From: Paramacrobiotus metropolitanus
Taxonomy: Eukaryota; Tardigrada; Eutardigrada; Parachela; Macrobiotidae
Reading direction: 5' to 3'
Assembly: GCF_019649055.1 (NCBI RefSeq)
Contig: NW_026570309.1
Coordinates: 372,001-436,000, forward strand
Length of the DNA: 64,000 nt
The position numbers were made by a program, and so were the translations under genes. Of the stretch, positions 33,401 to 43,246 are shown piece by piece. The stretch's first letter is position 1; each line of letters starts with the position of its first letter. Under the pieces are notes generated by a model. It made no database searches and was not told where the DNA came from. It saw only the letters and a list, made by a program, of their open reading frames with translations.

Positions 33401-33982
33401 CGGCGGTTGCACTTTCCTCGGACGGCATACAAGGCCATCACCTCCGGTGCGCCTACCTCCGACAACAAGCAGACCCACCAGCGAGGCTGCAACTTCCTCG
33501 GACGGGAGTCAGGTCTCTTAGCAACGACGGCGCCCTCTTCCTACTCCCAGCAGACCCCTAGCGGCGGTTGCACCTTCCTCGACGGCATACTAGGCGATCA
33601 CCTCCGGTGCGCCTGCCTCCGACGGCACGCAGACCCCAAGCGGCGGTTGCGTTTTTATTTTCCATTTTCCGGTGGTTGCAGTTTCCTCGGGCGGCATGCA
33701 AGGCCAACACCTCCTGTGCGCCTACTCCGACGGCAAGCAGACCCCCAGCGGCGGTAGCACCTTGCGCGGAAAAACCTGACCGGATCCTGACATACCGCGG
33801 ATCCTGCCATACCACGTCGGGATCATCACGCTACACCGCTCCGTATCGGCAACGTAACGACGCCGTAAAGATAGCCGAATTTTGCCTACTCCCAACGGAA
33901 CTCCGAATCTTCTCCAAATACATCCGCAGAACCGTGCAAACTGCTGCATCCATCCCTATATTGGGTTGTTTGGGGTTTGTTT
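30471..33982. repeat. 3.5-kb repeat-rich insert within the first LTR-like copy
   Basis: From about 31,340 to 33,750 the sequence is a tandem array with a unit of about 82-95 bp, containing CTTCCTCGGACGGCAGACAG and GGCGCCCTCCTCCGACGGCA. The first 870 bp are Arg/Pro/Ser-coding low-complexity sequence without a motif. Long open frames on both strands are by-products of the GC-rich period. The insert replaces 56 bp (34,425-34,480) of the compact LTR-like copy. Confidence 0.75.
31347..32577. repeat. Higher-order duplication inside the array (707-bp offset)
   Basis: About 520 bp at 31,347-31,870 recur almost unchanged at 32,054-32,577, including irregular units such as AGACCGGTCCGCTAGCAACGG. Shared irregular units show a segmental duplication rather than independent repeat drift. 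Confidence 0.8.
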
Positions 33983-34148
33983 GGGGCCTTCGGTTGCGCA
34001 GGGCACTGGTCGCTCTCTTCCGCCGACCCCCGGTCGGCCGGCTTCTCGCTGACCCACGGTCACCGCACACAGCCGATCACAGAGAGCACCAGCCTCCCAG
34101 CAGCCGGGGCTCCAGTGCCCCCAGTGGAGTCCGGAAGCGGTAACATTA
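33983..34148 (+). repeat. LTR-like direct repeat, 3' portion of the expanded copy
   Basis: These 166 bp, from GGGGCCTTCGGTTGCGCAGG to GCGGTAACATTA, are repeated at 34,481-34,646. With 30,194-30,470 they make up both ends of one LTR-like unit. Confidence 0.8.
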
Positions 34149-34646
34149 AATGACAATTAACGAGTTAATTGATGTTAATGTTAGCTGGAGGACATGCGCT
34201 CCCGCTCTCTCTCCTTTCGCCGTGTGTTGCGAGTTACGTGAGTCTGTTGGTGGCGCTGCGCGTCGCCGTGGCGCTTAGATCAAAGCGGCCGCCGTCATGC
34301 ACGGGCATGCTGTTTGCACTTGGCACTGTTTCGTGTGCTCGCATTGCATGGTTCTGCAGTTCTCATTGCTGTCTGTCTGTGCTCCTTCGATATCGTGTGC
34401 GCGCGAGTGATCTCTGTTCTTTTACCACCCGCCACACCCTGCTGTTTTCTTCTGCTGTTATTTCGCACTTGCTCAATAAAGGGGCCTTCGGTTGCGCAGG
34501 GCACTGGTCGCTCTCTTCCGCCGACCCCCGGTCGGCCGGCTTCTCGCTGACCCACGGTCACCGCACACAGCCGATCACAGAGAGCACCAGCCTCCCAGCA
34601 GCCGGGGCTCCAGTGCCCCCAGTGGAGTCCGGAAGCGGTAACATTA
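34148..34646 (+). mobile_element. Compact LTR-like unit (solo LTR)
   Basis: The unit of about 499 bp starts near TGACAATTAACGAG and ends GGTAACA, the TG..CA pattern of LTRs, and contains CAATAAAGG at 34,474-34,482. It follows the expanded copy directly, sharing a TTAAA junction; TTAAC follows its end, so the target duplication is imperfect. No gag or pol genes remain. Confidence 0.65.
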
Positions 34647-34649
34647 ACT

Positions 34650-35820
34650 CATAATTAAATAACCAAAAATGAGCGACTTGTTAAGCACATATTTTTTCAT
34701 TTACATAACCTTTTTAAATTCTTTTATGCGGAGCTCCTTTGCTAGGCAGTACTAAATGATTGCTCTTCAATTCACAATTGTGATCCCGACGATGGGAGAA
34801 CACATCGAAATTTCTACTACCAAAAAAAGTTGTCAGAAATGTTTTGTATATCTGTACAGGTACATAAAACATACGTACATACTCTTACTATAAAACATTG
34901 CATGTCTGTCCATTAAAAAGAGAACCGTACTTGTACCGAAAAAAAACGAACATAAATTTTTCTGCATTGCCTTTCGGTGTATATTTTGTTCTCCGATGGC
35001 TGACCGGGCTGGCTGATGTACTCAGCAAACAGTAGAATAGCACGGCACTGGTGCACCGCATTAAGTGCACGGAAGCCAGTCTTTTCCTGAACTTTATCGA
35101 CGATGCTAACAAAACAAAACATGGATGTGCTGAATGTTTGCTGTTGCATGGTCTGTTTTGCGTTTGTTATTGTCAACAATACATATTACATACACCGTAT
35201 ATCAAGATTCAGATCTATATTGCCACGAATGGGATACACCAGAGCCGGCAAACCAGAAAAGACTGACCAAAACCATTACTATATTCTGAAAGCCCGTAGT
35301 CGAAAACCCGGCCGGATAGTATTCATTTCTTTTAAAACCTCTTCCGCTTCGAGCGCCAAACCGGAAGAGCTTTGACTACCTACCAAATGTAACTAAATTA
35401 TTATAATAATAATTATCATCGTGGTATGTTTAACCAGGCAATGTTGCCACGTAAACCAAATAAAATATAGTTAAAAAATGAAAGTATTTTCCACTAATTA
35501 AAATATCAGAATGAATTTAATTAGCAGACTCGACAAGAACGACTACATATCCAACGTTGTCATCGAGGACAATTTCTAAACGAGTGCCGGCCGAGCAGCG
35601 ATAGACCGAACTACCGCCACTGTTCAGTGCACAAACCCGTTAGTTCAGCGAGTGACCAAAATACCACTGCATTCTAGTTAAAATAGCCCGAACAGCCTCG
35701 GCTTCACCTCCGCCTCGGCTTCGCCTCCATTCTAGTTAAAATAGCGTGAGTGGCCGAACTCCCACTATGGATAGCTAAGTGAGCGGTTGATCGAGCAGTC
35801 ATCACTGTCCAATGCCGAGT
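34650..35820. other. Stretch without a supported gene
   Basis: Only short frames. GCCTCGGCTTC(A/G)CCTCCG motifs at 35,695-35,735 resemble the core of the 38-bp inverted repeat at 37,173 and 52,938. Confidence 0.5.
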
Positions 35821-35829
35821 GACGAAATG

Positions 35830-36900
35830 AACGAGTGACGGAGTTAACACTACTTTTTGAAAGCCCGTTAGGGAACGAATGACCGAATTACCACTACTGT
35901 CCGTGCACAGAGCCCGTTAGGTCAGCGAGTGACCGAGCTACCACTGCTTTCCGGCGCAAAAAGCCCGTTCGGTGAACGAGTGACTAAGCTACTACCACTG
36001 TCCGTGCACAGAGCCTGGGAGGTGAGCGGCACCGAGCTGTCACTACTGTTCAGTGTACAAAGTCCGTTAGGGGAGCGGGTGATCGAGCTGTCACTACTGT
36101 ACAAAGCCCGTTAGGGAACCAGTGAATGAGCTAACACTACTGTCCGGTCCAGATCGCCCGGTAGGTGAGCGAGTGACCGAGCTGACACTACTTTTCAGTG
36201 TAAAAAGCCCGTTAGGGAACGAGTGACCGAGTTATCACGACTGTCCGTGCACAGAGACCGGTAGGTGAGCGGGTGACCGCGCTGTCACTAACGTCCGGCG
36301 CAGAAAGTCCGTTAGGTCAGCGGGCGACCGGACTACCATTGCTGCCCGGCGCAAAAAGCCCGTTCGGCGAACGAGTGACCGAGCTACCACTGCTGTCCGG
36401 TGCAGAGAGCCCGTTACTGTTAGGTGATACGAGTGACCGAGCTTTCACTACTATCCGGCGTAGAAAGCCCGTTAGAGAACGAGTGGCTAATCTACCACTG
36501 CCGTCCGTGCACAGAGCCGGTACGCGAGCGGGTGACCGAGCTGTCACTACTGCCAAGGGAACAAAGCCCGTTCGGTGATGGAGTGACTGAGCTACCACTA
36601 CTGTCCGTGCACAGAGCCCCGGAGGTGAGCGGGTGACCGAGCTGTCACTACTGTCCAGTGTACAAAGTCCGTTAGGGAACAAGTGACCGAGTTACCACTA
36701 CGGTCCGGTGCAGAGAGCCCGGTAGTTGAACGAGCGACCAAGCTGTCATTATCGTATAGTGTACTTGAGTGACCGAGCTACCACTACTGGCCGGCGAACG
36801 GAACCGGTTAGATAAGCAAGTAATCGAGCTACCGCTACTGACCGGACATACACCACTGGGCACACACCACTTTCCAGTGAAAAGAACCAGTGAAGTGACG
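35830..36900 (+). repeat. 50-bp satellite array, forward orientation
   Basis: Degenerate units of about 50-57 bp read GTGACCGAGCTACCACTACT then GTCC.GTGCA.AGAGCCCGTTAGG. About 20 units are present. Open frames through the array are repeat by-products. The same satellite occurs inverted at 53,270-54,510. Confidence 0.85.
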
Positions 36901-37172
36901 AGTCATCGAACTAGTGATCCAGTGCATTATCACTGTCTCGAAATTCACACCTTATTATGGACTGATATTTCGGCTTTCTTTTCGGGTAAGGGATATCGTA
37001 AAATTATCTGTATGTGCAGCCAAAGGGAATGCTTTCAAGGTTGAGAGAATCATGAGCTGATTTTCATAGAAAATTCGGGTTTGCTTTTTTGTATCTACCG
37101 ATCATGTTTCGACGAAATATAGATTTTATCTAATAAATAATCATTCAAATTCAAATAAAATGGCCATGGACC

Positions 37173-37210
37173 ACAAGAAACGCGGAGGCGAAGCCGAGGC
37201 TGTTTCTTGT
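37173..37210. repeat. 38-bp repeat, left copy of an inverted pair
   Basis: ACAAGAAACGCGGAGGCGAA through GTTTCTTGT. Its own ends, CAAGAAAC and GTTTCTTG, are complementary. The inverted copy lies at 52,938-52,975, on the other side of the disrupted gene. Confidence 0.8.
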
Positions 37211-37444
37211 ATATAACAATGCGGTACTATTGCCGACTAAACAAAATTAGACTCCATAGTACAGTAATCTTGAACGTACATATTAAGTTTCTTTCTGCCA
37301 AAGGAACCTTGATCTCATCCATAACTGTCTGTATACGACAGCGTAGAAGCTAATTTATAACGGAATGGGCAAGTTCTGCAGTTTAATCCGTAGTAGCAAC
37401 GGGGAGAAAAGCCGACATCAATAGGAAGTTGACACAGCCGTTTG

Positions 37445-38209
37445 ATGAGCCGGGACCTGGTCAGGATCATCCTAGTCAGTCGATTACGCAGATATGGAAT
37501 CGGCATTAACTGCGGTGGGATGCATGCTCGTGTAGTTCTTCTCTCAGCTGCGCTCAGAATTGCTCTCATGTTATTCACCGCCTTCTGGTTCCGGGCTGAG
37601 AAACAATTTTATCAGGTATGGTCTCCTCAAAACACAAACCCACTAGCTGGATTTATTGAATTTCACTTAAAGGTCACTGCAAATTGCAAAATATGCATAC
37701 GCCATTTTCTCTCCACAATAAATTGTTTACACCAGTATATCAAAAGAATAACTGTTTATAAACAAAAAGTATATATTGAAAGGCACTAAACGAATGTGTG
37801 GGCACCCTTTACGAATTATTCGCATAGGCGATCGACGGCGTGATGGTGAGAATGGTATTGGTAAATAGCAATAGAGAGCAAGGCCTGCTCTATAGCAGTG
37901 AAGAAGCATGAATCGTTTTGGTAGAAACTACTAATCCTGGTAGCTATCGGATTGTTGGATTACGTTCCGGTTAGAACCCGTGTTTATGCTGTCATTCGCG
38001 CCATCCAAACGGTTCACCCGGCCTGAAACGCTCGTCAACACCCGTTTTCGATCTACGGGGGAACCGCCGATCCCTCAAAGTTCTCGCACTGGAAAAGTGC
38101 TTGTGGCAATCTACTAGAAGCGGTGAGCAATATTCGCCTGATTCCGTGGACGAGTATCGTTTTCCAAACTATAATTCTCATCGGCTATGATCTCGTCAGA
38201 TATTATCTG
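37445..38209 (+). pseudogene. Multi-pass membrane protein copy C, exon 1 and first part of exon 2
   Basis: Exon 1 is 37,445-37,615 (phase-0 end before GTATGG) and contains AALRIALMLFTAFW, aligned with SGARIAM in copy B. Exon 2 sequence is recognisable from 37,925 (KLLILVAIGLLDY), with an in-frame TGA at 38,024 and a probable one-base loss at its start. It runs to the TAT CTG codons at 38,204-38,209, which are also the target site of the Polinton. The rest of the exon is at 51,531-51,583 and 52,682-52,790. Confidence 0.75.
38204..38209. repeat. Left target-site duplication of the Polinton
   Basis: TATCTG, repeated at 51,525-51,530. Six-base duplications are characteristic of Polintons. Confidence 0.85.
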
Positions 38210-38340
38210 AGAAGAAACAGTATACTGTATAAACATAAGATGGCGTCGGTTACGTCATAAACTGGAGTTGGGAGCTGGACTTTCTAGTTACAATTCCCGG
38301 TTGTACTTTGTACTTGCAGCTCCCAACTGCAGCATATGAT
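38210..38340 (+). repeat. Left terminal inverted repeat of the Polinton
   Basis: About 131 bp matching the reverse complement of 51,394-51,524 with few differences. Inside it, CTGGAGTTGGGAGCTG (38,262-38,277) and CAGCTCCCAACTGCAG (38,317-38,332) form an internal hairpin with a 39-nt spacer, also present in the right repeat. Confidence 0.9.
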
Positions 38341-38869
38341 TCAGCACAACTGCAGCATATGATTACTGCATATGTACACTGTATAGAAGTACACTAACTA
38401 ATTTACTCACTTACTGATAATCACACACACACACGCTGGTGCATCTGCTGTGCATACCTCAAGGATGCTCGCAGCCCAGATGCAGCTACCTGTGCAGCCG
38501 TGTTGCACGCGTGCAAGTGGTTGTTTACATTCTTTTACCGCATGGAGCGGCATTGGCACATTAGCGCAACTGGCTCGTCAGCGATGGTGCTGCATACCAT
38601 GCGCGTCTCTTATTGATTGAAAACACTTATAGTAATGCTGCGCACTTATAATATACAAATTATTTGTCAACTTATCGAGTAGTTTAATTGCTTAACTGGA
38701 TTGTGCACGGCTTATATATAATTGTGAAACTTGACATGCGCCCAATGGTTGGAGTACTGTACGGATGGATGGATGGTACTGTACTATATGGATACTACTG
38801 TACACTGTACAGTTATATTGGTTTACTTTCACTGCTTGATTCAACAAGTTGTTTACATTCTTTTGCACT

Positions 38870-39398
38870 ATGGAGGAGCATTTTAACGCATCTGGCTCGT
38901 CAAAGCCTTTCAACGCATAGTAAGTGAAATATAATTACTTTTCAGTGGATATTACTAGCTGCTCTATTCTCAATTTATTTATACATATATAATCATGGAA
39001 ACTAACAGGTACGATGGAATATTATCTTCTTTATTACTGTACATTATGCCTGTAGTGTGTAATCAATTTTGACAATTATTTGCAGTCTACTGCGTGCATG
39101 CTTATGCGTGCGTGCAGATCAACTGGAAAAAGTCCGCCAGGGTCGCTGCAAAATTTTTTCCACTGGAGCCAAAGCCACATTTCTGTTAACGATTACTCCG
39201 CTAATTGCAGAATTTATGAATTTCTTGTACACGAAGTAAGTGAAGCAAGTGTTTTTAGTTTATATTACGTTGTAACCCATGCTGTATTTGTCATGTGTAC
39301 ATAGCTTCGGGGCTGCTATAAACAACGAGGGTTTGAGTGGAAAAAGTTGGCCTGAACTTCTCAAAGAATTTTTCCACCTTGTCAACGGTATGGCGTAA
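38870..39398 (+). CDS. Three-exon Polinton gene of unknown function (97 aa)
   Basis: Exons 38,870-38,919, 39,086-39,235 and 39,305-39,398 join in frame through two GT-AG introns (GTAAGT donors, TTGCAG and ACATAG acceptors), giving 294 nt with a terminal TAA. The start MEEHFNASGSSK has good ATG context. The middle is helical and mixed hydrophobic (ATFLLTITPLIAEFMNFLY) and the end is EFFHLVNGMA. I recognise no family. A diverged copy of the first exon lies upstream at about 38,541. Position next to the terminal repeat is typical of variable cargo genes in Polinton-like elements. An all-alpha regulator is conceivable, but that is a guess. Confidence 0.6.
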
Positions 39399-39683
39399 TT
39401 TGCTGATTCCGCAGTTTCCTGATTACAAAAATTATTATTATATGCTTGTATGTTTGCTCAATGCTTTTATAACAAAAAAATACATTTCGTAATAAAATCT
39501 AATTATCATAATTAATGAGTAATGTATTGTACAGTATTGCACTGTATATGTAGTATGTACCAGATACTTTTAAGGGTAAACGTTCTTTACATTTCTTAAT
39601 AAATTTAGCACTAATGCTTTGTAATGCCAGGTAACAGAAATATGCAACGATAGCTTTTTTTGTAATTTTATTTACTGCTGCAT

Positions 39684-40211
39684 TTAGGTTCCTAATAACA
39701 GGCGCAATTCGTTTTCAGCAGTATGAAGAGTATCAGCATCTTTTGCACCTAATAAATTAATTTTTCCAGAATGGAAAATCATCGCCGTACAACCTTGAAG
39801 CCGGACTCGCATGGCCGGAAATATTTCAGGTTCAAACATGGCATCAGCTTTTGCTCTTATTGAGTTGTATAATTTCTCTAAACTAAGAAATTTCCCAAAA
39901 TTGAAAGTGGCGACAATGTTAACAATTCTTGGATTCTTTAACGATGCTTTTTGATAGCCGTATTTTTGCAGTTTCCGATAATAGTGATCCAATAACGCGA
40001 GAGCATCACTGATGGACTGTGCACCATTAACTGTGATCTTGCCGTTGCGGTACACTTGGCAGTGCGATTTGTAAGGACGAATGGAACGGAGAAGAAGCCC
40101 GGAAAATTTATGTGGTGCATAATGAGAAAGCGGATCGCGTTCGGATAAGCTGGGTAAGTCAATTGCGCAGCCAAGGTCAGCAGTTGCAACAACGTTAGTT
40201 ATTTTCGCCAT
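39684..40211 (-). CDS. TATA-binding-protein-like protein encoded by the Polinton (175 aa)
   Basis: Two tandem, related halves have the TBP fold signature. The second half contains IVNIVATFNFG, FEPEIFPAM and AMIFHSGKINLLGAK, matching the TBP core pattern (YEPELFPG..R, LIF.SGK..LTGAK). The first half contains VVATADLGCAIDL, YAPHKFSGLLLR, VYRNGKITVNGA and LQKYGY. Three of the four phenylalanine positions that kink TATA DNA in TBP appear conserved; the fourth is Tyr (VYRNGK). Length equals the bare TBP core, with no N-terminal extension. Its ATG overlaps the end of the neighbouring nuclease-like gene by 17 nt, suggesting joint transcription. It may redirect host RNA polymerase to element promoters; that role is inferred. 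Confidence 0.85.
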   Translation of the reverse strand: MAKITNVVATADLGCAIDLPSLSERDPLSHYAPHKFSGLLLRSIRPYKSHCQVYRNGKITVNGAQSISDALALLDHYYRKLQKYGYQKASLKNPRIVNIVATFNFGKFLSLEKLYNSIRAKADAMFEPEIFPAMRVRLQGCTAMIFHSGKINLLGAKDADTLHTAENELRLLLGT

Positions 40212-40653
40212 TCAGCCAATTTGCAAATGTCTCCGCTTTTGAAAGCGTTGTTTGTGGTAATGAAGTAAGCTCCTTAAACTTCGGGCACCCAATGTCTTCA
40301 AGATTAAACACTTCAGGCAAATAATTTTCCAAAATCTTTTGCTTTTCCAATCCTTTGGCAAAAAACGTCAAACGCGCAGGTCGTTCACCAATAAGCTCCA
40401 GCATATCCTGAATCGCCCTGGCGATGTCCAAGTATAAATAATCTCCACGATTATGCCAGACAAGTCCGTGTGAGTGACGCGATTGGCTCCTAAATTCAAC
40501 GCGGTAACGATTAAAGTGGGATGGAATGGTGAATGTGTAGCACCTGCTAACACTAGTTGGGCAATCACAAAATGCCAGCTGTTTTATAAGCCGTTGGGAG
40601 CCAGCGATAAACCAATCAATATCTAAGACAACCCTCCGCTTTGAAGTCTCCAT
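40195..40653 (-). CDS. Nuclease-like conserved protein of the Polinton (152 aa)
   Basis: The protein opens with VVLDIDWFIAG (an Asp-x-Asp pair) and contains HSHGLVWHNRGDYLY, FFAKGLEKQKILE and VFNLEDIGCPKFKEL. This pattern occurs in a family of 150-200 aa proteins common in arthropod genomes and mobile elements. I suspect an RNase H/DEDD-type nuclease fold from the spaced acidic residues, but cannot confirm it. The frame is intact. It is transcribed divergently from the ATPase gene, whose start lies 41 bp away, and shares its 3' end with the TBP-like gene. Confidence 0.55.
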   Translation of the reverse strand: METSKRRVVLDIDWFIAGSQRLIKQLAFCDCPTSVSRCYTFTIPSHFNRYRVEFRSQSRHSHGLVWHNRGDYLYLDIARAIQDMLELIGERPARLTFFAKGLEKQKILENYLPEVFNLEDIGCPKFKELTSLPQTTLSKAETFANWLNGENN

Positions 40654-40693
40654 TCTGTTATCGGTACGCTAGCAATAGCTCCGCCCTTTGGAA

Positions 40694-41389
40694 ATGGATT
40701 CCTTAAATAGGTATCCGCGCACGACAGCTGATTTGAGATTCCGACTACCCGCTTCAGTCCTTGTTGTGGGGCCAACGACTTCGGGGAAAACGACATATGT
40801 GTCAAAATTAATTATGGAGCGCGATAAATTATTTGACCAACCATTTGGACGAATTATTTTGGTGTACGGAGAAATGCAGCCAGCCTACGAAGTGCTTCAG
40901 CGCAAAGTCCCTTGGATTGAACTGACAAAAAATATTCAACAAATTGTGGAGGATGAAAATTATTTTGATGGTAAACAAAATATTTTGTTGATACTGGATA
41001 ACGTGGCAAGTGGCTTGGTGAAAAATGAGCATTTGGCTAAACTCTTCACTCAAAAAGTACACCATAAACGGCTTTGTGTATTTCTATTATTCAATAACCT
41101 ATATAAACAAGGGTCTGCTATGCGAGACGTGCATCTTAATGCACAATATCTTATACTGTTCAAAAATAATCGTGATGTGAACCAAATCAAGATTCTAGAA
41201 AGGCAGACTGGTTTAAAACATCTCAGCGGAGCTTACGAGGAAGTCGGCCAGGAACCATTTCAACCTCTCATTTTGGATATGAAACCGGACACACCTGCCT
41301 ATTTAAGGATTCGTTCAGCAATATTACCGGGAGAGTTGACTAAAATTTACATTAATCCACATACGACAAACTTGCCCAAGAATGTGTGA
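40694..41389 (+). CDS. Genome-packaging ATPase (FtsK/HerA type) of the Polinton
   Basis: About 231 aa with a Walker A motif GPTTSGKTT near residue 30 and a Walker B motif NILLILDN near residue 96, in the arrangement of A32/FtsK-HerA packaging ATPases that pump DNA into jelly-roll capsids. The frame is open end to end. The ATG at 40,694 is used; the frame extends two codons upstream without ATG. It overlaps the next small gene by eight bases (ATG at 41,382). Such ATPases are one of the defining Polinton genes. Confidence 0.9.
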   Translation: MDSLNRYPRTTADLRFRLPASVLVVGPTTSGKTTYVSKLIMERDKLFDQPFGRIILVYGEMQPAYEVLQRKVPWIELTKNIQQIVEDENYFDGKQNILLILDNVASGLVKNEHLAKLFTQKVHHKRLCVFLLFNNLYKQGSAMRDVHLNAQYLILFKNNRDVNQIKILERQTGLKHLSGAYEEVGQEPFQPLILDMKPDTPAYLRIRSAILPGELTKIYINPHTTNLPKNV

Positions 41390-41710
41390 TCAGATTTTAA
41401 AAGACTTTGCACCGTTTCTCCTTACCCTGCGATCGCTGAAACCCAAGCAGCGTCGTTTTCTTTTGGAAAATATTTCGAAACGACAACTTCGCTGTTTTGA
41501 AGAAATTTGTTTGAATTTGGTAAAGAATTCAGTGCCTCTTACCACCGATCAGCTAAAGGTGTGTCAGCGTTGGCGTCGACCATTATAGCTGATTGCCCTC
41601 AAAAAATATCCTTTACGAAGCAAGAGGGAAATTTTATTACAGCGCGGAGGATTCTTACCTGCGGTTCTACCTGTATTGGCAGCTGTTTTGGGAACTGCCT
41701 TACTGAAATG
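41382..41710 (+). pseudogene. Small conserved Polinton protein with in-frame stop
   Basis: Codons from 41,382 give a helical, basic protein (FLLENISKRQLRCFEEICLN) that stops at a TAG at 41,586. The same frame continues after the TAG into a basic stretch, then QRGGFLPAVLPVLAAVLG and a TGA at about 41,708, a hydrophobic tail known from small proteins next to the ATPase in Polintons and adintoviruses. A nonsense mutation is therefore likely. Role unknown; possibly a minor virion component. Confidence 0.55.
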
Positions 41711-42202
41711 AAACCGGAAGTGCATTATATTGTTCCCGCGAGCGAAATGAAAAGACTTGCAAGTGACACGGTTGGTCGTATTGTAACGGATGTCCAATTA
41801 CAACAGCAGCCTACTGAAGTTGTGGATATTGTAAAACTGGACGATTTGATGAGAGATATAATTTCACGGAATACGCTAAGCGAATGGGAGAAAGCGGAAC
41901 TGTTATCAAGAAACTTGGCTCGCTTTTGGCGCTGAAAGAGTCGGCGTTCGGCCCTGACCAAATGGTTATTCCGCCTCCAGCATCTGTGCCCCCATTCCAG
42001 TACAACTATTAAAGAAGCCGTGGGTACCCCTAATATGCCTGATCGTATGTTAGATGCTTTCCCTCCTATTCCACTTGCACCCCCGGCAAAACGCAAGCGT
42101 GCAAAGCGAGAAGTATTTGATGAAAACACTTTACAAATCGAAGGTCCCATCGGTTCAAGAACCAAATCCCAGTTCAACTGGATGACTATTAATAACAAAT
42201 GA
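41708..42202 (+). pseudogene. Conserved Polinton ORF with two frameshifts
   Basis: The ATG at 41,708 overlaps the preceding TGA. The first part (MKPEVHYIVPASEMKRL) runs to a stop at 41,935; homologous-looking sequence continues in a second frame (FGPDQMVIPPPASVPPF) and a third (AFPPIPLAPPAKRKRAKREV) up to 42,202. Single-base losses in runs of T near 41,928 and 41,989 would explain this. The Pro- and Lys/Arg-rich tail could bind DNA or protein. Function not known. Confidence 0.5.
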
Positions 42203-42277
42203 GTGGTGGTGGATGCGTTCCCTTTTCTTTGTCTTTGGGTGAAGGTATGACATGGAACTGCACATCTAGCTGTTGCG

Positions 42278-43246
42278 ATGGATCAAGCAGTAGCGACGAC
42301 GAATACGATGGCCAATCTACTGCTACGACAAGCGTATCTGAACCCTCAGCACCCGGGCAGCTTAACAGGGATTCAAAAGTTTCGCAGCCACTTTCCACAA
42401 GCACCAAACTATCAACAAACGCGGGAACAGCTGGAGCATCTGGATCCATATACAGTCCACAAATCTCGACGCAAAAGGTTCAAAAGAAACCCCGGAGTTG
42501 TCTCAAACCTAGCGGAGCAATATCAAGCCGATCTGGCAGACATATCAAAATATGCGAAGCAGAACAAAGGATACCGTTGGATATTGTTTGTGATCGACGT
42601 CTTCAGCAAGAAAGTGAGCTGTCAACTACTAAAGAATAAAAGCGGTCTAGAAGTAAAACTTGGGTTGGAAAAGGTGTTTGCAGAACTCGGAGCTCCCATT
42701 AAATTGCAAACGGACAAAGGTCTTGAATTTTACAATAAGGATGTTAAGAGTTTTTTGACAGCCCAAAAGGTTTTTTTGTTCTCTTCTGAAAATAAAGCAA
42801 TCAAAGCATCCTTAGCTGAAAATGGCATACGCAATCTCAAGAAACGAATATGGAAATTATTTCGACACCGACAGTCTAAAGTGTACTGGGACGTTCTGGG
42901 AGATTTGGTAAACAGTTACAACAACGCAATTCATTCTTCGCATAAAGTCACGCCTAATGAGGTAAGCCAGTCCAATTCTCTGCAAATATTCAATCGACTA
43001 TATGCAGAATTATTATTGGGAAAGCAGAAAAAGCCAAAGTACAGCGTAGGTGACACAGTACGAGTAGCCATCGACAAAACACTTTTTGAAAAAGGATATG
43101 AGTCAACATTTAAGGAGGAAATTTACAAGATACACCAAGTATTACCACAACAGCCCGAGCCCCTCTACGTATTACTGGATGAAGACGGGGACTTAATTCG
43201 CGGAAATATTACGAAGCCGAACTCAGTCGTGTCAGAAATGGCTCAT
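42278..43246 (+). pseudogene. Retroviral-type integrase of the Polinton, frameshifted near its end
   Basis: The rve-type core is clear: QADLADI with Asp85, LQTDKGLEF with Asp146, and ASLAENGIRN with Glu181, the D,D-35-E triad of integrases that insert the element. An SH3-like C-terminal part with YSVGDTVRVA follows. Near 43,203 one base appears lost: the expected ending resumes in another frame (YEAELSRVRNGS then TAA at 43,244). As a result the open frame fuses with the next gene and runs to 43,762. The first 60 codons are weakly conserved and the true start is unsure. Confidence 0.8.

Noticed and set aside
30710-33750. Long Arg/Pro/Ser- and Gly-rich frames on both strands, up to 300 codons
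   Set aside because: GC-rich tandem repeats leave all frames open; sequences simply mirror the repeat period.
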